NCBI GenBank assembly: GCA_035640715.1
Contig: DASQVO010000010.1
Location: 1 to 7,825 of the forward strand
Direction: 5' to 3'
Length of the DNA stretch: 7,825 nt
Source of the DNA: DASQVO01 sp035640715
GTDB taxonomy: Bacteria; Actinomycetota; Actinomycetes; Streptosporangiales; Streptosporangiaceae
This document shows, in pieces, positions 1-4,931 of the stretch (positions are counted from its first letter, which is position 1; every line of letters begins with the position of its first letter). The translations under genes were made by a program, and so were the position numbers. The notes under the pieces were generated by a model. That model was given only the letters and a program-made list of their open reading frames with translations, was not told the origin of the DNA and made no database searches.

Positions 1-565
1 CGGCGGCGACGTGACCGCGCTGCCTGGGGGACAGGCCTGGCTGGACGTGGTGAACCAGGCACCCGAACGAGAACGGCACCTCGCCGTCCACGACCAGCAC
101 CTGGTCGCCCTCAACGACGCCGACCAGGCCGCCTGGGCGGCTTTCGTGGAAGGCCACCGGCAGCCGCAGCAAGTGCCTGAACAGCCGGCGGCGCAGCTCG
201 AGCACCACCGACTGCCCGACGCGGCCGGTCATCGTGACGAACATCCGGGTGGCGACCGCCTGCACGATCACGGTCCCGGTGAACAGCGCCGCGATCCGCA
301 GCAGCGGAACCGGGTTCCCCGCGCGCACCACCGGCGGGACGCCGTTGTCGATCGCGATGCCCACCAGCCACGGGCCGGCCAGCGCGGCCAGCGACGCGAC
401 CACGATCGCCGCGGCGGTCCAGGAGACGCCCCGGCGGTAGGGCCGCAGCAGGTCGGCCAGGAGCCGCCGGCTCCGCCTGCGCAGCAGCGCCGCCACCGGG
501 GCCGAGACATCATCGGCCTGCTCGGTGGCGATGCCGCGCCACTGACTCGCCGCCTCGGCGGTCAC
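1..565 (-). CDS. ABC exporter permease-ATPase subunit, N-terminal part (runs off window)
   Basis: N-terminal part of the second half-transporter of a probable heterodimeric ABC exporter in the cell membrane; substrate unknown. The frame is open from a GTG at 563-565 to the window edge (188 codons seen). The start is chosen because GTGA overlaps the stop of the upstream ATPase gene by 4 nt, which suggests translational coupling. A soluble arginine-rich segment (residues about 1-46) is followed by two hydrophobic helices (about 47-72 and 88-110). Next comes the cytoplasmic-loop sequence ending LRRRLFRHLLRLPVAFHE (about 124-141), typical of type I exporter membrane domains. From about residue 143 the reading no longer resembles this fold: the usual threonine/serine-Asp loop and third helix are not evident. 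The ATPase domain would lie outside the window. The family call is good for residues 1-141 and uncertain after that. Confidence 0.7.
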   Translation of the reverse strand, partial: MTAEAASQWRGIATEQADDVSAPVAALLRRRSRRLLADLLRPYRRGVSWTAAAIVVASLAALAGPWLVGIAIDNGVPPVVRAGNPVPLLRIAALFTGTVIVQAVATRMFVTMTGRVGQSVVLELRRRLFRHLLRLPVAFHESRPGGLVGVVEGDQVLVVDGEVPFSFGCLVHHVQPGLSPRQRGHVAA

Positions 566-1234
566 TGGTGTACCTCCTCCATCGTCATCAGGGCCGCATA
601 GGCCGGCTGGGTCGCCATCAGCTCTCGGTGGCTTCCGATGGCGGCGATCACCCCGCCGTCGAGCAGCGCCACCCGGTCGGCGAGCGCGACCGTGGACGGC
701 CGGTGCGCCACCACCAGCGCCGTGGTGCCTGCCAGGATCTTGCCCAGCGCGTGGGTCACCCGCTCCTCCGTGTGCACGTCGAGCGCGGACAGCGGGTCGT
801 CCAGGATCAGCACCTCAGGCCTGCCGAGGATCGCGCGGGCCAGCGCGACCCGCTGCCGCTGGCCGCCCGACAGTGCCATCCCCTGCTCGCCGATCCTGGT
901 GTCCAGGCCCCACGGCAGGTCGTAAGCGAACCTGGCTTGCGCCGCGGTCAGCGCGGCCTCGATCTCGTCGGCGGACGCGTCCGCCGCGCCGAACGTCACG
1001 TTCTCCCGCACGCTCGCGGAGAACAGCGTGGCCTCCTCGAACGCGCAGCCCACCGCGTCGCGCAGGACGGGCAGCGGCAGGTCCCTGATGTCCGTGCCGG
1101 CGAGCAGGATGCGCCCGCCGGTCACGTCCGCGAGCCTGGGCACCAGCTGCAGGAGCGTGGTCTTGCCCGACCCCGTGGCCCCGGTGAGCACGAGCGTCTC
1201 GCCGCGTGCCAGGTCCAGCTCCACGTCTTGCCCG
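562..1234 (-). pseudogene. ABC exporter ATPase domain, 5'-truncated (membrane domain lost)
   Basis: Nucleotide-binding domain of the first half of an ABC exporter. Visible motifs are Walker A GATGSGKT (nt 1159-1182), a Q-loop region reading AFEEATLF (about 1020-1043), the signature LSGGQRQR (from 873 downward), Walker B VLILDD with D-loop SALD (about 778-813), and the H-loop His at 703-705. The residue after Walker B is Asp instead of the catalytic Glu, as in the degenerate site of heterodimeric exporters. Members of this family carry about 300 residues of membrane domain before the ATPase. Here recognisable homology starts at about nt 1230, roughly ten residues into the ATPase domain, and everything upstream is antisense to an integrase. 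The frame stays open to an ATG at 1377, but those 47 residues are an antisense artefact. The gene ends by overlapping the next gene by 4 nt. The domain is certain. Calling it a broken gene rests on the missing membrane half. Confidence 0.85.
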
Positions 1235-1429
1235 ATGACCGCTACCGTCACAACCGCTGCCCTCGTCCCCGTCCAGCCGGTGTTCACCGATGCCGAGCGG
1301 CTCGCCCTGGCCGGCTTCCTAGCCGGGTACAGCGGCTTGACCCGTGAGGCGTACGCATTCGACCTGCGCCAGTTCACCAGCTGGTGCCGCGCCCAGTCTC
1401 TGGCCCTGTTCGCCGTCCGGCCGCCGTAA
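1235..1429 (+). pseudogene. Tyrosine recombinase/integrase, N-terminal fragment
   Basis: The first ~62 codons of a tyrosine recombinase of a type common in actinobacterial mobile elements. From ATG 1235 the reading is MTATVTTAALVPVQP followed by FTDAERLALAGFLAGYSGL, then an alpha-helical segment with TREAYAFDLRQFTSWC. This matches the SAM-like core-binding (N-terminal) domain that grips DNA. Intact relatives are about 300-350 residues and carry the Arg-His-Arg-Tyr catalytic domain. Here the frame ends at TAA 1427-1429, right after FAVR, where relatives continue with an acidic helix. Homology is therefore lost at about nt 1420 and the catalytic part is absent from the window. It stands head to head with the truncated ABC ATPase gene, and the two homologies meet within a few bases of this ATG. 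It cannot recombine DNA by itself and is best read as a remnant of an integrated element. Confidence 0.75.
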
Positions 1430-1484
1430 CGGGCGGCAGACCGGTGAGCTTGCGGCTTCCGGCAGCGGGGGTGGGTGCGGTCCC

Positions 1485-1838
1485 TTAAGAGTGAAAGGCT
1501 TGCTGGAGCCGCACTGCGATCAGCTTCTCGACCAGTGGCACCGGTAGTGGCTGGTCGATACCGAAGCGCAGGGCCCCTGAGGAGGTTGAGTAACCCTTAA
1601 GCTCATCTTTGAGCTGGGGAAAGACGGAGCCGCTATGCGGCAGATAGCTCAGATGGTTCTTGAACGCAGCGAACCCAGCGATTGTCCTTCCCCGCACTTT
1701 GAAAGCCGGGAGGCCGTATGAGATCCCCTGCTCGGCCTCGGGGAGGATATCAAGGATCGTCTGGCGCAGCAGGGCCAGCGTTGAGCGCTTCGGCTCCTCC
1801 AGAGCATCTAGGTACTGGTCGATTTCCTGGGCAGACAC
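1485..1838 (-). CDS. DUF1801 / YdhG-like small protein
   Basis: A 117-residue protein of the DUF1801 family, sometimes labelled iron-chaperone-like from the YdhG name; its biochemical role is not established. Characteristic stretches are SAQEIDQYLDALEEPKRSTL at the N-terminus, then PEAEQGISYGLPAFKVRG, FAAFKNHLSYLPHSGSVFP and SGALRFGIDQPLP, ending in a conserved helix. The length matches the family, so the gene looks intact. I chose GTG 1836-1838 because family homology begins there; the frame stays open upstream to 2096 but that extension looks non-coding. No clear Shine-Dalgarno is seen, and a possible promoter sits so close that the message could be leaderless. Codon use is unlike the neighbours, with many A/T-ending codons (AAA, GAT, CTT, TCA, TTT, TCT), which suggests separate acquisition. 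It lies between the integrase stub and a gene-poor stretch, with no obvious operon partner. Confidence 0.8.
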   Translation of the reverse strand: MSAQEIDQYLDALEEPKRSTLALLRQTILDILPEAEQGISYGLPAFKVRGRTIAGFAAFKNHLSYLPHSGSVFPQLKDELKGYSTSSGALRFGIDQPLPVPLVEKLIAVRLQQAFHS

Positions 1839-1844
1839 GGCCCC

Positions 1845-1873
1845 ATTCTGCTGATCGATCAACTCTCGAGCAA
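1845..1873 (-). promoter_or_regulatory. Possible promoter of the DUF1801 gene (leaderless)
   Basis: On the minus strand TTGCTC (1868-1873) and CAGAAT (1845-1850) are separated by 17 nt. They match the -35 and -10 consensus at 3 and 4 of 6 positions. Only six bases separate the -10 from the GTG start at 1838, so transcription would begin at or next to the start codon and give a leaderless message. Leaderless messages are common in actinobacteria and would explain the missing ribosome site. The match is weak and could be chance. Confidence 0.25.
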
Positions 1874-2112
1874 GGAGCCAACATAGCAAGAGTTTCTCCG
1901 CTGGCCGGGCGCTCGCTAAGCGGCTCCTCCGCAGTGAGAGCTGTCCTCGAAGGGCCAGCCCGCAGTCGGCAGGCCCTGACCCAGCTCGGCCGTCCGCTCG
2001 GGCAGTCTCAGCCCGTGCCATCACGCTTCGTGAGGAACCCCAGCATAGCTGGTGCGCCCGACCCGCCGATCTGGGCGACGATCTTGTCGCCCGCATGATT
2101 GCCTATCCTGCG

Positions 2113-2130
2113 CCCGAAAGATCGTTCGGG
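2113..2130. repeat. Inverted repeat CCCGAA-6 nt-TTCGGG
   Basis: Perfect 6-bp arms (2113-2118 and 2125-2130) enclose a 6-nt loop centred on GATC. It starts 8 bases past the stop of the minus-strand small gene ending at 2139, so it could be a short terminator hairpin for it. There is no T-run on either side, so a protein-binding palindrome or chance is equally possible. Confidence 0.3.
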
Positions 2131-2138
2131 AGTTGCCG

Positions 2139-2384
2139 TCAGTGTGGGACGAGTGCCCGTGGTGGCGGCCAGTCGCCGGGTAGTTCGGTGAGCCGCCGGA
2201 TGTGCCGGCCAGTGTCCTCTGGCCGATCCGCAGTCACGTTCGCGGCGTATGCATGACGGGTCTGGCGGCACGGGTCGCACAGCCCCTCAGCCCGACGCGG
2301 CCCGTCGAGGATCCAGGGCCGGCGTCGCGCACCGGCGGGAGGCAGCTGCCACGGGCCAGGCATGACGGACTCGCCTGGTTCCAT
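2139..2384 (-). CDS. Hypothetical small protein with a CxxC motif
   Basis: An 81-residue reading frame that I do not recognise. It has a proline/tryptophan-rich N-terminus (PGPWQLPPAGARRRPWILDG, about 9-28), then GLCDPCRQTRHAYAAN (about 34-49), whose CDPC and following His could bind a metal or form a redox pair. It ends in an Arg/Pro-rich tail (HIRRLTELPGDWPPPRALVP). ATG 2382-2384 is preceded by GGGA five bases upstream, a modest ribosome site; an internal ATG at codon 8 is an alternative start. It begins 36 bases after the stop of the esterase gene on the same strand, so the two could share a message. Codon third positions are moderately G/C-rich and the residue mix (W, Y, C, acidic and basic) is not the usual His/Arg/Gln-rich antisense pattern. 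This argues weakly for a real gene. No function is proposed. Confidence 0.45.
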   Translation of the reverse strand: MEPGESVMPGPWQLPPAGARRRPWILDGPRRAEGLCDPCRQTRHAYAANVTADRPEDTGRHIRRLTELPGDWPPPRALVPH

Positions 2385-2420
2385 GTCGTTCCCGGCTACA
2401 TATGCGCGCGGCGGAACGGG

Positions 2421-3593
2421 CTAGAGTGCTGCGTAAAGCGCCGTCTCGTAGTCCAGGTAAAGCTGGAGCGCCTCCGGGGCGATGAAGGGCAGCGAGTTGC
2501 TGTAGATCGAGGCGCAGATTCCGCTGGTGCGGTCAATCCAGAAGTGCGTGTTGAATAGCCCGGCCCAGGCGCCGGTGCCGACCCGGCGGCGACCGGGCAG
2601 GTCGGCGGTGTTGAGCAGGAGGCCGTAGCCCCATTTGTAGCCGGGGCCGAGGTTGAGCGGGCCACTGGAAGCCGGGTCGGCGGCCGGGATTTCGGCCGGG
2701 AAGTCGAGCTCGCCGATCTGGTTGCGGAACGCCTCGTCGACCATCTTGCCGGTGAGAATCCGGGCGCCATTCAACTCGCCGCCGCGCAGCAGGGCCTGCT
2801 CGAACCTGGCGTAGTCGCGCGGCATTGAGTACAGGCCGTGGCCGCCGGCCCACCAGTCTGGGTCGGTGCGGTTGACGATGTCGCCAGCGTCGAACCAGTT
2901 GCCGCTGTCGTCCTTGACGTGCACGGTGGCCCGGGTGGCCGTCTGCTCGGCTATCAGCACGAACGACGTGTTGTCCATGCCGAGCGGCCCGGTGACGCCT
3001 TCCTTGACCACAACGTCGAGTCCCTTGCCGGTGACCGCCTCGACCACGCGTCCGAGCCAGTCGGTGTTGATGCCGTAGACGAACCTGGTGCCGGGGTCGG
3101 CGACCATCGGCGCCTTGAACGCATCGAGCCGGCCGGGCACGACGTTGGGCAGGCCGGTGATCTTCTCATACTTGGCGATGTCCTCGTTCCAGAACCAGTA
3201 GGCGAGACCGGAGGTGTGGGTGACCAGGTGCCGGACAGTGGCCCGGCTTGCCGGCGCGCGCAGCCGCGGTGTGTCCCCGTCGAAGCCCTCCAGCACCTTG
3301 ACCTCGGCGAACTCGGGACGGTAGGTGTCGACCGGAGCGTCAAGGTCGAGGCTGCCCTGTTCCACCAGCTGCAGCGCGGCCACGGTGACGACCATCTTGG
3401 TCATCGACATGATGGCGAACTCGGTGCTGGCCGTGACCTCACCGTCTTGACCAGCCACGCGCGGCCCGAAGCCAGCCTCGTAAAACACACCATCGGCGTC
3501 CGCGGCGATCGCGGCAACGTGCGGTACCGCACCGGCGTCCACAGCGTCCTTGAGCACCCGATCAATCGCTGCACGGTCTATGGACCGGCTCAT
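2421..3593 (-). CDS. Family VIII esterase / class C beta-lactamase-like serine hydrolase
   Basis: A full-length 390-residue serine hydrolase of the beta-lactamase class C/PBP-like superfamily, closest in style to EstB-type family VIII carboxylesterases. The nucleophile motif is S63-M-T-K66. HTSGL (126-130) is the usual family signature. The probable catalytic Tyr is Y173 in FVYGIN, 110 residues after Ser63, about the spacing in EstB-type enzymes. A third motif, GAWAGLFNTHFW (341-352), replaces the KTG of true beta-lactamases by W-A-G, as is usual in family VIII. GGHGLYSMPRDYARF (250-264) is also typical. No signal peptide is seen, so it is probably cytoplasmic. It would hydrolyse small esters or beta-lactam-like amides; the natural substrate cannot be read from the sequence. 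The ATG is fixed by an AGGAGG ribosome site. The next gene downstream is the small CxxC protein. The gene looks intact, with codon use normal for the host. Confidence 0.92.
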   Translation of the reverse strand: MSRSIDRAAIDRVLKDAVDAGAVPHVAAIAADADGVFYEAGFGPRVAGQDGEVTASTEFAIMSMTKMVVTVAALQLVEQGSLDLDAPVDTYRPEFAEVKVLEGFDGDTPRLRAPASRATVRHLVTHTSGLAYWFWNEDIAKYEKITGLPNVVPGRLDAFKAPMVADPGTRFVYGINTDWLGRVVEAVTGKGLDVVVKEGVTGPLGMDNTSFVLIAEQTATRATVHVKDDSGNWFDAGDIVNRTDPDWWAGGHGLYSMPRDYARFEQALLRGGELNGARILTGKMVDEAFRNQIGELDFPAEIPAADPASSGPLNLGPGYKWGYGLLLNTADLPGRRRVGTGAWAGLFNTHFWIDRTSGICASIYSNSLPFIAPEALQLYLDYETALYAAL

Positions 3594-3600
3594 CGGCCAA

Positions 3601-3606
3601 CCTCCT
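3601..3606 (-). promoter_or_regulatory. Ribosome binding site AGGAGG of the esterase gene
   Basis: A perfect AGGAGG on the minus strand, 7 bases before ATG 3591-3593. It is the strongest Shine-Dalgarno in the window and decides the esterase start. Confidence 0.8.
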
Positions 3607-3693
3607 TGGCATCATCGGCTAGGTAGATCCAGGATGCGCCCGCCCGCCGCGGACGACAAGGCAGGTAGCGACCCATCCGCGGCGCAAATGACC

Positions 3694-3708
3694 AGAGGTG
3701 GTTCCTCT
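3694..3708. repeat. Short inverted repeat upstream of the esterase
   Basis: AGAGG (3694-3698) and CCTCT (3704-3708) form 5-bp arms around TGGTT, about 100 bases before the esterase start. The position would suit an operator, but arms this short often occur by chance. No convincing -35/-10 pair was found between 3594 and 3780. Confidence 0.2.
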
Positions 3709-3799
3709 CTCGTTGCGGCTCACGCAAGGCCACGGCGAGGACACTTAGACACTGGGTCGTGAGCGTTGGGAGTGACGTAGAGCGCTACTGCAACCGCCG

Positions 3800-4030
3800 T
3801 TATGGCGAAACTGTTGGTCCCCAGGTCCACCACGACGATCGTGTCGCTGGCCGCGCGATGAGCACATCGGCCAGTTCCCCGGCCTGGGCCGCAGTCGCAT
3901 CGACCATCCAGGAGCCGCTGGCCTCGCGGACGCTGAAGCTCAGCGGGAACGGTGTTCCGTTGAGCCCGATGCTGTTCACGGAGAACGCGCCATGACGCCC
4001 GACCTCGACCGCCAACGCCTCCTTCAGCAC
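3800..4030 (-). CDS. Weak hypothetical ORF, possibly decayed
   Basis: A 76-codon frame from GTG 4028-4030 with a protein-like core: VEVGRHGAFSVNSIGLNG, then PFPLSFSVREASGSWMVDAT and AAQAGELADVLIA. I do not recognise a family. From about nt 3850 the frame turns into WWTWGPTVSP and stops. A different minus frame then reads DTIVVVDLGTNSFAITAVAV (about 3785-3845), which looks more natural, so a frameshift near 3845-3855 is possible. The start codon lies beside AAGGAGG, but that sequence is inside the frame just after GTG, not in front of it. It sits in an otherwise empty stretch between the esterase promoter side and the toxin-antitoxin pair. It may be a remnant of a larger gene or chance. Confidence 0.3.
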   Translation of the reverse strand: MLKEALAVEVGRHGAFSVNSIGLNGTPFPLSFSVREASGSWMVDATAAQAGELADVLIARPATRSSWWTWGPTVSP

Positions 4031-4323
4031 GGCTCGCCTGCCCAGTCACTGCCGCCACATGAGATCACCACACCGGTGATCACCCCGGCGAAGACCTGGT
4101 TCCGGTTGCTCCCCGGCGCTCTTGCGCTGGCGCACAGCGCTTGCCGGTAATGGTAGGCACCGGAAGGCCGCGACGTCCGCAGAGGCTGTTCCCGGGCCAG
4201 CGGCATAGGCCATGGAGAACAGGGCGGATCGCCGACTGCCTCCTCGGAGCCTGGAAGGAACGAAGGCCCGGCTCTCAGCGCTGCGAGGCTGTTACTGCGG
4301 GATCTGGTGAACTGGCCGGTGCG
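4031..4323. other. Gene-poor interval before the antitoxin
   Basis: About 290 bases without a supportable gene. A plus-strand frame from ATG 4141 runs into the antitoxin, but its first 60 codons are Arg/Pro/Gly-rich and look non-coding. Any toxin-antitoxin promoter or operator should lie here; I saw no clear -35/-10 pair or palindrome. Confidence 0.4.
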
Positions 4324-4506
4324 GTGCACGTGCCGCTACCTGGCCATGACGATCTGGTGCCGCTGGATGAGCTGATCCGGCAGACCCCCGGTGCCCACCC
4401 GATCACGTCGATCGACGAGCTGCGCAACGACGCATTCGAAAGCGATGAGGAGCTTGACGAGTTCCTCGCGTTCGCGACCGAGTCCCGTCACGCCGACCTT
4501 GCCTGA
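4324..4506 (+). CDS. Antitoxin of a VapBC-type toxin-antitoxin pair
   Basis: A small acidic protein that should bind and block the PIN toxin encoded just behind it. The conserved-looking part is LVPLDELIRQTPGAHPITSI (11-30), followed by DELRNDAFESDEELDEFLAF (31-50) and SRHADLA at the C-terminus. The acidic middle is typical of small actinobacterial antitoxins paired with PIN toxins, which block the nuclease's basic groove. No DNA-binding domain is evident in these 60 residues. I took GTG 4324 as start because homology-like sequence begins with HVPLPG; GTG 4330 is nearly as likely, and the frame is open back to 4141. No good ribosome site precedes either. It ends at TGA 4504-4506 and the toxin frame continues in the same phase. 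The pairing supports the call; the exact family is my inference. Confidence 0.7.
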   Translation: MHVPLPGHDDLVPLDELIRQTPGAHPITSIDELRNDAFESDEELDEFLAFATESRHADLA

Positions 4507-4914
4507 ACTCTCAGCGGGGCCGTCGTCCTCGACACTGACGTCGCCTCGCGCTCATTCCGCGACAGACTCCCGCCCAGGCTGGCTGCCCGGCTGGTAGGCA
4601 GGCAGCCGATCCTTACGTTCGTGACTGTCGGCGAGATGGCCAAGTGGACCCGGATCCGCCATTGGGGCCCCCGCAACCTCGCGATGCTCGATGGCTGGCT
4701 TTCCGATAAGCCGGTCATCCCCGGCAGCCGTGCCATCGCGGTCACCTGGGGCGGCCTGGGCGCAGCCACCATCCAGCGCGGTCGGCCCCGCCCGGTCAAC
4801 GACACCTGGATCGCCGCCTGCTGCCTCGCCTACGAGCTGCCGCTGGCCACGCTCAACCTCAAGGATTTCAGAGACTTCGCCGAGCACCATGGGCTGCGGC
4901 TGCTCGAACCGTAG
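4507..4914 (+). CDS. VapC-type PIN-domain toxin, no usable start codon
   Basis: A PIN-domain ribonuclease toxin; this family cleaves tRNA, rRNA or mRNA. The frame right after the antitoxin stop encodes 135 residues with all four expected acidic positions: D9 in VVLDTD, E43 in TVGEMAKW, D99 in NDTWIAACC and D120 in LNLKDF. The tail HHGLRLLEP is typical of these toxins. The oddity is the start: there is no ATG, GTG or TTG in frame between the antitoxin TGA (4504-4506) and the first Asp. The first in-frame GTG is at 4621, which would drop D9 and the first beta strand. I annotate the whole homologous frame from 4507. Either the start codon has mutated (ACT at 4507 is a candidate site), or a non-standard start or readthrough is used. 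It ends 17 bases before the convergent allophanate hydrolase gene. The PIN call is firm; whether it is expressed is doubtful. Confidence 0.8.
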   Translation, partial: TLSGAVVLDTDVASRSFRDRLPPRLAARLVGRQPILTFVTVGEMAKWTRIRHWGPRNLAMLDGWLSDKPVIPGSRAIAVTWGGLGAATIQRGRPRPVNDTWIAACCLAYELPLATLNLKDFRDFAEHHGLRLLEP

Positions 4915-4931
4915 GGGTGCACGATGACGTC

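Larger units (their letters stand above)
1839..2138. other. Gene-poor interval
   Basis: About 300 bases between the DUF1801 start and the end of the small CxxC-protein gene. Several frames are open on both strands but none gives a recognisable or consistently codon-biased protein. A minus-strand reading at about 2008-2100 (including AGDKIVAQIGGSGAPAMLGF) looks faintly protein-like but I could not place it. The interval includes the weak promoter at 1845-1873 and the inverted repeat at 2113-2130. Confidence 0.4.

Noticed and set aside
11..601. 196-codon plus-strand frame opposite the ABC permease
   Set aside because: His/Arg/Gln/Pro-rich residue mix typical of antisense frames sharing third positions with a real gene. 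Only its first ~45 codons look protein-like, which is covered as a finding.
568..1347. 259-codon plus-strand frame opposite the ABC ATPase
   Set aside because: Antisense to clear Walker A, signature and Walker B motifs, and low-complexity composition.
1235..1377. N-terminal 47-residue extension of the ABC ATPase frame as a genuine new domain
   Set aside because: It is exactly antisense to the recognisable integrase N-terminus and shows no exporter features.
2838..3626. 262-codon plus-strand frame opposite the esterase
   Set aside because: Antisense to a full-length serine hydrolase with motifs and a perfect ribosome site; no recognisable domain.
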